Shown in pieces: positions 50,037 to 59,109 of a stretch of DNA of 64,000 nt. The translations under genes were made by a program, and so were the position numbers. Source of the DNA: Streptomyces albicerus (GTDB lineage: Bacteria > Actinomycetota > Actinomycetes > Streptomycetales > Streptomycetaceae); the NCBI RefSeq assembly GCF_008905045.1, contig NZ_VWMY01000034.1, forward strand, positions 69,722 through 133,721, read 5' to 3'. Below the pieces are notes generated by a model. It ran no database searches. It was given only the letters and a program-made list of their open reading frames with translations, and was not told where the DNA came from. The first letter of the stretch is position 1; every line of letters starts with the position of its first letter.

Positions 50037-51608
50037 TCACGAGCGCCCTGCGGGCGGGACCGCTGATGTGTCCCGGTCGGCCGGCTGACGTCGTTCGAGC
50101 GGGTGGGTCGCGGGTCCCTGGAGGATGTGCCCGTCCGGGTCGAAGCGGGAGCCGTGGCAGGGGCACTCCCAGGCTCGTTCCGCCCGGTTGAAGGCGACCA
50201 GACAGCCCAGATGTGTACAGCGGGCGGAGACGGCGTGGAGCTCTCCGTCCTCGTCGCGGTGGACGGCGCAGCGGTGTCCGCCGACGCGGACGATCGCGCC
50301 GTCTCCCGGGGCGATGTCGTCCACCGAGCCACCCGGCGACGACGGAAGCCGGTCGCCGACGAAATGCCGGGCGACCTGGGCCTGGTGTTTGAGGAAGGCC
50401 GGCGCCTCACGCACGGCGGTGCGCACACGCCGGGGGTCGTACAGCTCACTCCACGGTGGGTTCTGACCGGCGATCAGATCGGCGAGGAGACGGCCCGCCA
50501 TGATGCCGCCGCTCAGGCCCCAGCCGCCGAAGCCGGTCGCGACGTAGGTGTGACGGCTCCCCGCGTGGAGCGGGCCGACCAGCGGCACCGAGTCGGTGGA
50601 GTCGTTGTCCTGCGTGGCCCAGCGGTGGGTGAAGGTGAGCTCTCCGAAGTGTCCGACGGCCCAGTCGGCGAGTCGTCCGAACCGCTCCTCCACGTCACTC
50701 GTGCCCGGGGTGAAGTGCTCCCCGGTGACGATCAGCAGCCGTTGTCCGTCCTTGTACGGGGCGGTGCGCAGCGAGCGGGTGCCCTGCTCGGGCGTGATGA
50801 ACATGCCGTGCGGAGCCAGGCCGGCGTCGAGGGGCGCGACCAGGACGAGTTCGCGCCGCGGGGAGAGTCGGGTGAACAGGAGCGCGCGATCGAAGATCGG
50901 GTAGTGCGTGGCGACGACGACGTCCGTGGCGGTCACCGTCACCCCCGCCTCGGTGGTGAGGCGGCACGGCTCGCCCTCCCTGAGACTGACGACCCGCGTG
51001 TGCTCGTGGATCCGCGCGCCCTGACGGAGCAGGTCCTCGGCGAGCGCCAGAAGGTATTTCCGTGGATGGAACTGGACCTGTCCCGTCGCCCGGACCGCGC
51101 CCGAGACGGGGAACGGCAGGCCCGTCTCGGTCACGTACTCGGCGGGCAGCCCGGCTTCACGGGCGGCCTCCGCCTCGGCCATCACCTCCCCGACACCCTT
51201 GGCGTCCTGGGCGTAGGTGAAGGCCTCCGTCTCCTCCCAGTCGCAGTCGATGCCCAGTTCCTCCACGATCGCGGCGGCATGGTGGATCGCCTCGGTCTGG
51301 GAACGCCCGTACAGTTTCGCGGCCTCGATCCCACGGATGCGTCGCAGCCGCTCGTAGATGAGGGTGTGCAGGGCACTCAGTTTCGCGGTGGTGTGCCCTG
51401 TGACGCCCGTGGCGACCCGGTCGGCTTCCAGCACGGCCACGCCACGGCCGCCGCGAGCCAGCTCCCAGGCAGTGCTGAGTCCGGCGATCCCCGCGCCGAT
51501 CACAGCGACGTCCACCGTGAGGTCGGCTGCCAGGGACGGGTGAGGCCGGTCCGGGGGTGGTGCTGTCTCGATCCAGTACGACTTCTGGGCGCCTGCGTAC
51601 GTGTCCAT
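50037..51608 (-). CDS. FAD-dependent oxidoreductase with C-terminal Rieske domain
   Basis: A 523-residue two-domain protein. The first ~395 residues are a DAO/glycine-oxidase-like flavoprotein (VDVAVIGAGIAGLSTAWELA for FAD; TGFGGWGLSGGIMAGRLLADLI at the end of the domain). The last ~100 residues form a Rieske [2Fe-2S] domain with CTHLGC and CPCHGS supplying the Cys/His ligands. Such fusions oxidise amines or other small metabolites and pass electrons internally; the substrate is unknown. The ATG at 51608 is about 10 nt after GGGGAA. Confidence 0.87.
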   Translation of the reverse strand: MDTYAGAQKSYWIETAPPPDRPHPSLAADLTVDVAVIGAGIAGLSTAWELARGGRGVAVLEADRVATGVTGHTTAKLSALHTLIYERLRRIRGIEAAKLYGRSQTEAIHHAAAIVEELGIDCDWEETEAFTYAQDAKGVGEVMAEAEAAREAGLPAEYVTETGLPFPVSGAVRATGQVQFHPRKYLLALAEDLLRQGARIHEHTRVVSLREGEPCRLTTEAGVTVTATDVVVATHYPIFDRALLFTRLSPRRELVLVAPLDAGLAPHGMFITPEQGTRSLRTAPYKDGQRLLIVTGEHFTPGTSDVEERFGRLADWAVGHFGELTFTHRWATQDNDSTDSVPLVGPLHAGSRHTYVATGFGGWGLSGGIMAGRLLADLIAGQNPPWSELYDPRRVRTAVREAPAFLKHQAQVARHFVGDRLPSSPGGSVDDIAPGDGAIVRVGGHRCAVHRDEDGELHAVSARCTHLGCLVAFNRAERAWECPCHGSRFDPDGHILQGPATHPLERRQPADRDTSAVPPAGRS

Positions 51609-51748
51609 GGGCGCCGAGTTCCCCGGGCTGGTACGACGAAGCGCCATGAACGCGGGCGACGGGTCGGGGCAAGGGTGTCCACCCCATGGCTTTCGCGATC
51701 TGTCAGCGCGCTTTGCGGAAGTTCCGGTCCCAGGGGAAGCACCCGCCG

Positions 51749-52141
51749 TCACTGGTCGGCTCTGGGACCCCGCTCGTAGAACGATGCCGTCTGCAGCTGC
51801 TGTGATCTGTCGCGCTGGCCGTCGCGCCGGGCATCGTGTTGGGCCAGCACGGAGAGGAGACCCGCGACCGTCAATCCGGCGTCAGCCGGGTGGCGCAGGA
51901 TGGTCCCCGGCTCGATGCGGTACTCGTTCGTGCGCCCTTGCCGGGTGTGGGTGAGATAGCCGCCCTCTTCCAGATCGGAAATGATCTTCTGAACGGCGCG
52001 CTCGGTCAGCCGGCATCGGGCGGCGATGTCCCGGATGCGGGTGTTCTGGTTCTCGGCGATCGAGGCCAGCACGCGGGCGTGGTTGGTGAGGAACGTCCAG
52101 CCGGAATGTGACTCAGGTACTCCACCCATGCGCCCCAGCAT
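51749..52141 (-). CDS. MarR-like winged-helix regulator
   Basis: A 130-residue protein. The winged helix is clear: FLTNHARVLASIAENQNTRI, then RDIAARCRLTERAVQKIISDL and GYLTHTRQGRTNEYRIEPG. The C-terminal tail is charged and probably flexible. Starts at 52153, 52141 or 52129 are possible; 52141 is taken because GAGG lies just upstream. It diverges from the STAS-ANTAR gene 98 bp away and may regulate it. Ligand and targets are unknown. Confidence 0.82.
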   Translation of the reverse strand: MLGRMGGVPESHSGWTFLTNHARVLASIAENQNTRIRDIAARCRLTERAVQKIISDLEEGGYLTHTRQGRTNEYRIEPGTILRHPADAGLTVAGLLSVLAQHDARRDGQRDRSQQLQTASFYERGPRADQ

Positions 52142-52238
52142 ATGACCTCGCATTCACGCTTATCAAAGGGTGAAAGAAATTTCATGTATCCCTTGACGTG
52201 TGAGGCTCGAGAGCTGAGCCTGGAGGAGGCAGAGACGG

Positions 52239-53099
52239 GTGAATGCCTCAGGAGCGACTGCCATGCGAGAATCTGCACTTTCTGCGCAGCTCGAGAGCGG
52301 GTACGAGCCTGTCTGCGCAGCGTTGTCCGGCTCGGCGAAGGGACACCCGCCGACGTACTTGAAGATCAACGCACACCCCGTCGGTGAGCGGATGGCCGTC
52401 CTGGTCGCCGGTGAACTCGACCTCGACACCGACCAAGCGCTGCAGCAGGGTCTGCACAAGGCCCTCGCCGAGTCGGTCAGCGGCGTGGATCTCGATCTGA
52501 GCGGAGTCGAGTTCTGCGACTGTTCGGGCCTCAACGTCCTGCTGCACATCCGTCGGCTCGCGTTGAAGGACGGCAAGACAGTCGTCATCCGGGCTGTCGG
52601 CCCGGCGGTCCAGAGGGTGCTCGCACTCACCGATACGTCATCGCTGTTCGCGCTTCCGGATGACGTCGCCATGAACTTGGTCCCTCGCGTCCAGGACACA
52701 CGTCCCGGTGTGACGCACGGCCCCACGGAGGAGGATGCGTTGCCCGGTGATGCCGAGCAGGATCTGCGCATCGAAGTCGTCCAGCTCAAGCGTGCCATGC
52801 AGACCCGACCGGTCATCGACCTGGCCCGGGGGGTCCTGATGGCATCCTTCGGGCTGAGCCCCGAGGACGCCTGGAGCGTCCTGGTCGCGGTCTCCCAGCA
52901 CAGCAACATCAAACTGCACCATCTGGCCCAGGACATGGTGGGCGCCGTCCAAGGGGAGGCGCTTCCCGAGCCGCTGCGGCAGCAACTGGCCGCGGCTGTC
53001 ACCGAACTCCACACACCTCCACCGGAATCCACCGACCCGGCCCTTGGCGGCGGTGCCGCATCAGAACACGAGGAAATACCCCGAGAAGCGGAGCCGTGA
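52239..53099 (+). CDS. STAS-ANTAR fusion protein
   Basis: A 286-residue protein joining two signalling modules. Residues ~42-150 form a STAS domain of anti-sigma antagonists (RMAVLVAGELDLDTDQAL, VDLDLSGVEFCDCSGLNVLL, with the phospho-acceptor region FCDCSGLNV). Residues ~170-240 form an ANTAR RNA-binding helix pair (VVQLKRAMQTRPVIDLARG, then LSPEDAWSVLVAVSQHSN). ANTAR proteins bind stem-loop antiterminators; STAS domains are switched by serine kinases and SpoIIE phosphatases. The fusion would couple partner switching to RNA-level control. GTG at 52239 after GGAGGAGG is used; ATG at 52263 after AGGAG is an alternative. Confidence 0.85.
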   Translation: MNASGATAMRESALSAQLESGYEPVCAALSGSAKGHPPTYLKINAHPVGERMAVLVAGELDLDTDQALQQGLHKALAESVSGVDLDLSGVEFCDCSGLNVLLHIRRLALKDGKTVVIRAVGPAVQRVLALTDTSSLFALPDDVAMNLVPRVQDTRPGVTHGPTEEDALPGDAEQDLRIEVVQLKRAMQTRPVIDLARGVLMASFGLSPEDAWSVLVAVSQHSNIKLHHLAQDMVGAVQGEALPEPLRQQLAAAVTELHTPPPESTDPALGGGAASEHEEIPREAEP

Positions 53100-53194
53100 A
53101 CGGCGCGGGCGCGAGCCAACGCGCAGGGCAGGCGCGCACCGGCCTTGCTCCAGCACGCGAGCAGGGCGGAGCGCCTTCCAACTGCGGTGCGTTC

Positions 53195-53551
53195 TCAGTC
53201 CGTTGACGGCGTCAGAGGGTCAACGCGAGACAGTGTCTCGGACAGCGGCAGCCCCTCCCTGGCGGCCGCGATCCGACGCGCCCGCACTTCGGCGCGCGTA
53301 CGCGGCCGGTACTTCGGTTCCTTGCCGCACCCGCACACCGGACGCCCCTCATAGCGCAGGCCCGCTCCCAGGACCGCGGCCACGGCAGACCACGCGCGGA
53401 CGTCACGCCGTGACGGCGGAGCGAAGTCGTGACCAGCGCATACCAGGGGCCGGGCGCAGTTCGGGCAAGGGTGCTCCCGTTCGAGATCCGCATGCCGTTT
53501 GAAGCTGACACGGCATGACACGCACGCGTAGTGCAGCTTGTAGTACGTCAT
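53195..53551 (-). CDS. Zinc-ribbon protein coupled to PaaX operon
   Basis: A 118-residue protein. It opens with MTYYKLHYACVSCRVSFKR and HPCPNCARPLVCAGHDFA, giving two CxxC pairs of a zinc ribbon, followed by PPSRRDVRAWSAV and a second Cys-Gly-Cys (RPVCGCGKEPKYRPRT). The rest is Arg/Ala-rich and probably binds nucleic acid or protein. Its ATG overlaps the stop of a 33-codon ORF (ATGA), which itself overlaps the PaaX stop; no ribosome binding site precedes it, so translation probably depends on coupling. Function is unknown. Confidence 0.7.
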   Translation of the reverse strand: MTYYKLHYACVSCRVSFKRHADLEREHPCPNCARPLVCAGHDFAPPSRRDVRAWSAVAAVLGAGLRYEGRPVCGCGKEPKYRPRTRAEVRARRIAAAREGLPLSETLSRVDPLTPSTD

Positions 53552-53649
53552 GGCGTAGAAGCACATCGGGTGACCGTATCGAGAGGGCCTTCGGCCGGGC
53601 CACCTGTTTCGGCCGCCTCGAGGAACGCTTCGTGGTCGTCGGCTCGCAT
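53548..53649 (-). CDS. 33-residue coupling ORF between PaaX and the zinc-ribbon gene
   Basis: The ATG at 53649 shares its first base with the PaaX stop (TGATG), and the stop shares bases with the next start (ATGA). The product reads MRADDHEAFLEAAETGGPAE then GPLDTVTRCASTP. It may be a genuine small protein, or simply an ORF that lets ribosomes move from PaaX to the zinc-ribbon gene. No family is recognised. Confidence 0.4.
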   Translation of the reverse strand: MRADDHEAFLEAAETGGPAEGPLDTVTRCASTP

Positions 53650-54398
53650 CACAGCGCCTGCGTCACCTCTCGCTGGTAGTCGGTGTACGCGGCACGCAGG
53701 GCCGGTGCCGGCCAGTCCTCGGGGAGGAGTTCGTCGGGCAGGACGGGGTCGGTGACCAGGTGGCGGACGATGGCCGCGAAGGTGGCGAAGCGGCCGGCCG
53801 GGTGTTCCACCCGGGCCACGTGGGCCAGCAGGGCGCCCGCGGTGGCGGCCCAGTCGTCGAGCGGCCACAGGCTCGCGGCCAGGGCGGTCGCGGGCTGCTC
53901 GGGCCGGGCGGAGAAGCGTTGGGTGAGGTCCGACAGGTGGCCGGGCCAGGGCCGTCGCAGGTTGGCCGGCCGGAGCCATACGCCCTCGCGCAGTTCCGCG
54001 AGCCGCAGGCCGGACAACTCTGCGCGCAGTTCGGCCCGTTCGGCGGGCCCGCGCCCGGTCGCGGTGACGACGGCGGTCTCCCACGAGCCGTCCCAGGCCC
54101 GGGTCCTGGGGTGGACGGCGTCGTCCTGGCGGCGCTGGCGCTCCAGGAGCCGTTCGCTGAGCCGGTAGACCCCCTCGGTGCGCCGCAGATCGCCCGCCGC
54201 CACCATCCGGCTGAGGGCCGCCCGCAGCGTCGAACCGGCGATGCCGAAGGGTTCCACGCTGCGGACCAGATCCCGTACCGGAAGCTCGGGCGGGTGCACG
54301 CCCAGCAGAAGACTCAGGACGACCGACCGCGCGGACAGCGGGCGCAGTTCGAGGCCGGCCGCCGGGGACAGAGGCGCGTTCATCCGCATGGACGGCAT
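53649..54398 (-). CDS. PaaX-family transcriptional regulator
   Basis: A 249-residue regulator of the PaaX type: N-terminal winged helix (SARSVVLSLLLGVHPPELPV, FGIAGSTLRAALSRMVAAGDL) and the C-terminal PaaX domains (WDGSWETAVVTATGRGPAER, LREGVWLRPANL, DELLPEDWPAPALRAAYTDY). PaaX proteins repress CoA-thioester catabolic genes and respond to acyl-CoA ligands. It is divergent from an AidB-like acyl-CoA dehydrogenase, the probable target; TGCAAC occurs twice, 18 bp apart, in the gap. ATG at 54398 is used, with ATG codons at 54389 and 54383 as alternatives. Confidence 0.86.
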   Translation of the reverse strand: MPSMRMNAPLSPAAGLELRPLSARSVVLSLLLGVHPPELPVRDLVRSVEPFGIAGSTLRAALSRMVAAGDLRRTEGVYRLSERLLERQRRQDDAVHPRTRAWDGSWETAVVTATGRGPAERAELRAELSGLRLAELREGVWLRPANLRRPWPGHLSDLTQRFSARPEQPATALAASLWPLDDWAATAGALLAHVARVEHPAGRFATFAAIVRHLVTDPVLPDELLPEDWPAPALRAAYTDYQREVTQAL

Positions 54399-54541
54399 TG
54401 TGCCCGGTCAGCGGATCCGAGGCGCAGGCGCGGCAGTGTCACGTACGCGATCGACCGGGCCCCGGGCAAGCGAGGAGCCCCATCCAGAAGCAGCGTGTTA
54501 CGTTATTGCTGCAACCGCAGGAATGATGCAACACTGGCGGC

Positions 54542-56212
54542 ATGGTCCCGATACTCGCGCCAGAGCAGCCTGAGCAGTCCGCCACGCACGACGTCACCAA
54601 CCAGGCCCCGCCCCTCGCTCCGTACGACGCGTCCGAGGACGCGGCCCTGTTGGAGGGGCTGCGCCGCGAGGGCGCCGGCTGGGCCGAGGAGGACGTACGG
54701 CGTCTGGGCCGCCGGGCCGGCGACGAGGAGGCCCAGCTGTGGGGCGAGCAGGCCAACCGGTACGAGCCGGAGCTGCGTACGCACGACCGCTACGGCAACC
54801 GCGTCGACGAGGTCGACTTCCACCCCAGCTGGCACCACCTGATGGGAGTCGCGGTCGCCGAGGGACTGGCCGCCGCGCCCTGGGCCGACGACCGGGCCGG
54901 CGCCCATGTCGCCCGCACCGCCGGTGGGCTGGTGTGGGGGCACACCGAGGCCGGACACGGCTGTCCCACCTCGATGACCTACGCGGCCGTACCCGCGCTG
55001 CGGCGGCAGCCCGAGCTGGCCGCGGTCTACGAACCCCTGTTGGTCAGCCGGGTCTACGATCCGGGGCTGCGGGTGCCGGGCGACAAGCGCGGGCTGCTGG
55101 CGGGCATGGGGATGACCGAGAAGCAGGGCGGCTCGGACGTCCGTACCAACACGACGGCCGCCTCGCCGACCGCCGAGCCGGGCGTGTACACACTGCGCGG
55201 GCACAAGTGGTTCACGTCGGCGCCGATGTGCGACGTGTTCCTGGTCCTCGCCCAGGCGCCCGGCGGCCTGTCCTGCTTCCTCGTGCCGCGGATCCTGCCC
55301 GACGGCACCCGTAACACGTTCCGCATCCAGCGGCTGAAGGACAAGCTCGGCAACCGTTCGAACGCCTCCTCGGAGCCGGAGTTCGACAACACCGTCGCCT
55401 GGCTGGTCGGCCCCGAGGGGCAGGGCGTGAAGACGATCATCGAGATGGTCAACTGCACACGCCTGGACTGCGTGATGATGACCGCGACGCTGATGCGCAA
55501 GACCCTCGTCGAGGCGGGCCACCACACGAAGCACCGCGGCGCCTTCGGGGCACCCCTGATCGATCAGCCCCTCATGCGCAATGTGCTGGCCGATCTCGCG
55601 CTGGAGTCCGAGGCCGCCACCACGCTCACGCTGCGGCTCGCGGGAGCGGCCGACCGCGCGATCCGCGGCGACGCGCAGGAGACGGCGTTCCGCAGGATCG
55701 CCACCGCCGTCGGCAAGTACTGGGTGACCAAGCGCGGCCCGGCCTTCACCGCCGAGGCGCTGGAGTGCCTCGGCGGCAACGGCTACGTGGAGCAGTCCGG
55801 CATGCCCCGCCACTACCGCGAGGCTCCCCTGCTCTCCATCTGGGAGGGGTCGGGCAACGTCAACGCGCTCGATGTGCTGCGCGCCCTCGGCCGGGCTCCC
55901 GACACCGCCGACGCGCTGTTCGCGGAGCTCGCTCTGGCGCGCGGCGCCGACGCCCGCCTGGACGCGGCCGTGACCCGGCTCAGGGACCAGCTGTCCGACC
56001 TGGCGAGCGCCGAGACGGGCGCCCGGCGGCTGGTGGAACGGATGGCGCTGACCCTGCAGGCTTCCCTCCTGGTCCGCCACGCACCGGCCGCGGTAGCCGA
56101 TGCCTTCTGCGCGACCCGGCTCGGCGGCGACTGGGGCTACGCCTTCGGCACGCTCCCCGCCTCCGCCGACCTGGGTGCGATCCTCACCCGTGCCCTGCCG
56201 GACTCGGACTGA
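54542..56212 (+). CDS. AidB-like acyl-CoA dehydrogenase
   Basis: A 556-residue flavoprotein of the acyl-CoA dehydrogenase superfamily, closest in pattern to AidB/isovaleryl-type long forms: GMGMTEKQGGSDVRTNTT, GHKWFTSAPMCDVFLVLAQ, RLKDKLGNRSNASSE, LECLGGNGYVEQSGMPRHYREAPLLSIWEGSGN. The catalytic-base region lies around the last motif. It could dehydrogenate branched acyl-CoAs or protect DNA from alkylation as AidB does. The ATG at 54542 has no ribosome binding site, suggesting a leaderless message. A PaaX regulator diverges from it and an AraC regulator follows 98 bp downstream. Confidence 0.86.
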   Translation: MVPILAPEQPEQSATHDVTNQAPPLAPYDASEDAALLEGLRREGAGWAEEDVRRLGRRAGDEEAQLWGEQANRYEPELRTHDRYGNRVDEVDFHPSWHHLMGVAVAEGLAAAPWADDRAGAHVARTAGGLVWGHTEAGHGCPTSMTYAAVPALRRQPELAAVYEPLLVSRVYDPGLRVPGDKRGLLAGMGMTEKQGGSDVRTNTTAASPTAEPGVYTLRGHKWFTSAPMCDVFLVLAQAPGGLSCFLVPRILPDGTRNTFRIQRLKDKLGNRSNASSEPEFDNTVAWLVGPEGQGVKTIIEMVNCTRLDCVMMTATLMRKTLVEAGHHTKHRGAFGAPLIDQPLMRNVLADLALESEAATTLTLRLAGAADRAIRGDAQETAFRRIATAVGKYWVTKRGPAFTAEALECLGGNGYVEQSGMPRHYREAPLLSIWEGSGNVNALDVLRALGRAPDTADALFAELALARGADARLDAAVTRLRDQLSDLASAETGARRLVERMALTLQASLLVRHAPAAVADAFCATRLGGDWGYAFGTLPASADLGAILTRALPDSD

Positions 56213-56310
56213 CACCGAGCACGCTGGCGCTCTTGCCTGTGAGGTCCGGCTGCCTACAGTGGTGCGCCCGGGTAGAACAGCCCGGGCAGAACAGGCAGAA
56301 GGTGAGCGCG

Positions 56311-57390
56311 ATGTCCGTCGCCGACGACCCGACGGCCCCCGCGGGAACCAGCCGCAGCACGTCGGCCACGATCCAGCCGAACATCCTGCGCTATCTCACC
56401 GTGGTCACCGACCAGCGGGGCATCGACCTGCGGCCGCATCTGAAGCAGGTCGGACTGGATGAGACAGTCATGCACTCGGCGGCCCTGCGCGTCTCCTACC
56501 GTCAGGGCAGCGCGGTGATCCGCCGCGCTCTGGAGCTCACCGGCGACGAGCACCTGGGGATGAAGGTCGGAGCGGCGCAGCACCTGACCGCCTGGGGGCT
56601 GCTCGGCTTCGCCCTCATGGCCGCCGACACGCTGCGGCAAGCCATCGAAACCGGCGTGAGGTACCAGAATCTGTCCGGGGCGATGATGGTGTGGTCGGCC
56701 GGCGAGGAGGACGACGGTTTCGTGCTGCGCGCCGATCTCCCCGATCCCGCCATGGATCCGGCCGTCGCCGTCTTCCTGATCGAGGAGGCGCTGACCTCCG
56801 TGCTGACTCTGGCCCGCTTGACCATCGGTCCGGCGTTCGTTCCCCGCGCAGTGGAGTTCGCCTTTCCCGCGCCGCGCCGGAGCGACCCGTACGGTGCCCT
56901 CTTCGGCTGTCCGGTCCGCTTCGGTGTCCCGGTCAGCCGCCTGGTCATCGACCCCGTCCGGGCCCGGACAACGATGCCGGGCCGGGATCCGGTGACGTAT
57001 ACCTCGGCGTTGGAGACGCTCGACGCACAGCTGGCCTCGCGCCGCCACCAACAGGAACTGCTGGAGGTGATGGAGATCTCCATCGCGCAGAGCCTCCCGA
57101 CGATTCCCTCGTTCGCCGAGCAGGCACGTCGGCACGCGGCCAGCGAGCGCACGCTCCGGCGTCGGCTGGCCGACTGCGGCACCACGTACGAGGCACTCGT
57201 CGACGGCGTGCGCCGGGAACGCGTCGAACAGCTGCTGCGGCGCCCGGAACTGACCCTGCGTGACATCGCCCACCAAGCCGGCTTCTCCGACCAGCGGACG
57301 CTGCGCCGGGCGGTACGCCGCTGGCACGGCACCTCTTCGCAGCGGCTTCGGGAGGAGATGCTGGGCCTCGAGAAGGCGGCCGACAGCTGA
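56311..57390 (+). CDS. AraC-family regulator (OruR/Arabinose_bd type)
   Basis: A 359-residue regulator with an N-terminal domain of the Arabinose_bd type (IQPNILRYLTVVTDQRGIDL, VRYQNLSGAMMVWSAGEED) and a C-terminal pair of AraC helices (SFAEQARRHAASERTLRRRL, LTLRDIAHQAGFSDQRTLRRAVRRWHGTS). AAGGTGAG precedes the ATG at 56311. It converges with the FMO/SDR/ALDH operon and is the best local candidate for its activator; such regulators often sit beside monooxygenase operons. Confidence 0.86.
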   Translation: MSVADDPTAPAGTSRSTSATIQPNILRYLTVVTDQRGIDLRPHLKQVGLDETVMHSAALRVSYRQGSAVIRRALELTGDEHLGMKVGAAQHLTAWGLLGFALMAADTLRQAIETGVRYQNLSGAMMVWSAGEEDDGFVLRADLPDPAMDPAVAVFLIEEALTSVLTLARLTIGPAFVPRAVEFAFPAPRRSDPYGALFGCPVRFGVPVSRLVIDPVRARTTMPGRDPVTYTSALETLDAQLASRRHQQELLEVMEISIAQSLPTIPSFAEQARRHAASERTLRRRLADCGTTYEALVDGVRRERVEQLLRRPELTLRDIAHQAGFSDQRTLRRAVRRWHGTSSQRLREEMLGLEKAADS

Positions 57391-57424
57391 GCTTGGTAGT
57401 AAGTGATCAAGTTCGGGACACGGC

Positions 57425-57616
57425 TCAACCCCGCCGCAGAAGCCGTCGCGCCGCCATGTGTGTCCCGACCGTGGCCGCCGCGGCAAGCGCCAGCCCCTGC
57501 ACGACGTCGCGCGGCCGCGCGGGCTCCAGATCGTGTACAGCCCACGCGGCCAGCAGCCCGAAGGCCACGCCCGCGCCGAGCTCTCCGTCACCCGCAACCG
57601 CCCCGTGTCCGCTCAT
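57425..57616 (-). CDS. Small membrane-associated protein at the end of the FMO operon
   Basis: A 63-residue protein with a central hydrophobic stretch (LGAGVAFGLLAAWAVH) and a second weak one (LALAAAATVGTHM), ending in AARRLLRRG, which suggests one or two membrane segments with a cytoplasmic basic tail. The ATG at 57616 is used; an in-frame GTG at 57637 would add VLKDFLP, which looks natural, but neither has a strong ribosome binding site. It lies 71 bp after the ALDH gene in the same direction. Function is unknown. Confidence 0.55.
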   Translation of the reverse strand: MSGHGAVAGDGELGAGVAFGLLAAWAVHDLEPARPRDVVQGLALAAAATVGTHMAARRLLRRG

Positions 57617-57687
57617 GGGCAGGAAGTCTTTCAGCACACGCCACGCGCCAGGACCGCCCCGGACCGCGAACGTCGCCGCTCCATCGG

Positions 57688-59109
57688 TCAGCGGCTGCGG
57701 ATCCAGATGGTCTTCTCCCTGGTCCACTGCTCGAAGGCGTTCGTGGACTTCTCCGCGCCGCCGAATCCTGACTCCTTCCAGCCGCCGAAAGGAGTCGTCA
57801 TGTCGCCCTCGCTGTACGAGTTGACCGAGACGACCCCCGCCTGGATTCCTCGTGCCAGGCGGAACGCGGCGTCGAGGTCGCGGGTCCATACGGAGGCCGC
57901 CAGCCCGTACGCGGTGGCGTTGGCCAGACGTATCGCCTCGGTCTCCGAGGTGAAGGTCTGCAGGGTCACGACGGGTCCGAACAGCTCCTTGGTGAGGGCG
58001 TCGCTGTCCTCGGAGGCGTGAGTGATGACGGTCGGCGGGTAGTAGGCGCCGTGCGCGGGCAGACCGTCGGGCAGGCCCGCGGTGTGGATGTGGGCTCCGT
58101 CGGCCCGGGCGGCCTCGACGGCTTCCGCGACCCTGGTGAAGGCGGCCCGGTTGATGAGGGGGCCCATCTGGGTCCGGGGCTGGGCGGGGTCGCCGATGAC
58201 CAACTCCCGTGCGGCGGCCGTGAATCGGACCAGGACCTCGTCGGCGATGCTCTCGTGGACCAGGATGCGGGAGCCGGCGGTGCAGTTCTGGCCCATCGTC
58301 AGGAACGCGGCCTCGATCATGCCGTCGATGAGTTCGTCGCCGTAGGCGAGGGCGTCGGCCATCAGCACCTGGGGGCTCTTGCCGCCCATCTCCAGCGAGA
58401 CGCGCTTGAAGTTGGTCTCGGCCGCGTCCTTGAGGATCCGCCGCCCGGTCGCCGTGGAGCCGGTGAACGACAGGGCCCCTACGAGGGGGCTGCGGGCCAG
58501 TGCGGTCCCGGCGACGGAGCCGTGGCCGGGCAGGACCGTGAGGACTCCGTCCGGCAGGCCGGCCTCGGCGGCGAGCCCGGCCAGATGTAGCGCCGAACGC
58601 GGTGTCGCCTCGGCGGGCTTGACCAGCAGGCAGTTTCCCGCGGCCAGCGCGGGCCCGACCTTCCACGCGGCCATGGCCAGCGGGTAGTTCCACGGCAGGA
58701 TCGCCGCGACCACCCCGATGGGCTCGCGGCTCATCAGTCCCAGGCAGTCCGCCCCGGTGGGGGCGACCCGGCCGAAGACCTTGTCGGCCGCCTCGGCGAA
58801 CCAGCGGATCGACTCGATCGCCCCGGGTATGTCGCCCTCCCGGCACTCGGAGATGGGCTTGCCCGCGTCCTCGCTGTCCAGCTGTGCCAGGAGTTCGGCG
58901 TCGCGTTCCATCAGAGCGGCAAGACGCAGCAGCACCGCGCTGCGCTCGCGGACCCGCAACTGGGACCACACCCCGGAGTTGAACACCTGTTGAGCCTGTT
59001 CGGCGGCCTTGGCGACGTCCTCGGCCGTCGCGGCGGGCAGTGTGGTGTTCAGCTCCCCCGTCGTCGGGTTGACGACACGCAGTACGGACGGACTCTCCAC
59101 TGTGGTCAT
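57688..59109 (-). CDS. NAD(P)-dependent aldehyde dehydrogenase
   Basis: A 473-residue ALDH. The cofactor-loop motif is LSFTGSTATGRR, the general base is in VSLEMGGKSPQV, and the nucleophile Cys in TMGQNCTAGSRI; PFGGWKESGFGGAEKSTNAF is the C-terminal oligomerisation and substrate segment. It would oxidise the aldehyde made by the preceding enzymes to an acid. Start at 59109 follows GGAGGAAGC and overlaps the SDR stop (ATGA). It is third in a coupled FMO-SDR-ALDH operon. Confidence 0.9.
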   Translation of the reverse strand: MTTVESPSVLRVVNPTTGELNTTLPAATAEDVAKAAEQAQQVFNSGVWSQLRVRERSAVLLRLAALMERDAELLAQLDSEDAGKPISECREGDIPGAIESIRWFAEAADKVFGRVAPTGADCLGLMSREPIGVVAAILPWNYPLAMAAWKVGPALAAGNCLLVKPAEATPRSALHLAGLAAEAGLPDGVLTVLPGHGSVAGTALARSPLVGALSFTGSTATGRRILKDAAETNFKRVSLEMGGKSPQVLMADALAYGDELIDGMIEAAFLTMGQNCTAGSRILVHESIADEVLVRFTAAARELVIGDPAQPRTQMGPLINRAAFTRVAEAVEAARADGAHIHTAGLPDGLPAHGAYYPPTVITHASEDSDALTKELFGPVVTLQTFTSETEAIRLANATAYGLAASVWTRDLDAAFRLARGIQAGVVSVNSYSEGDMTTPFGGWKESGFGGAEKSTNAFEQWTREKTIWIRSR

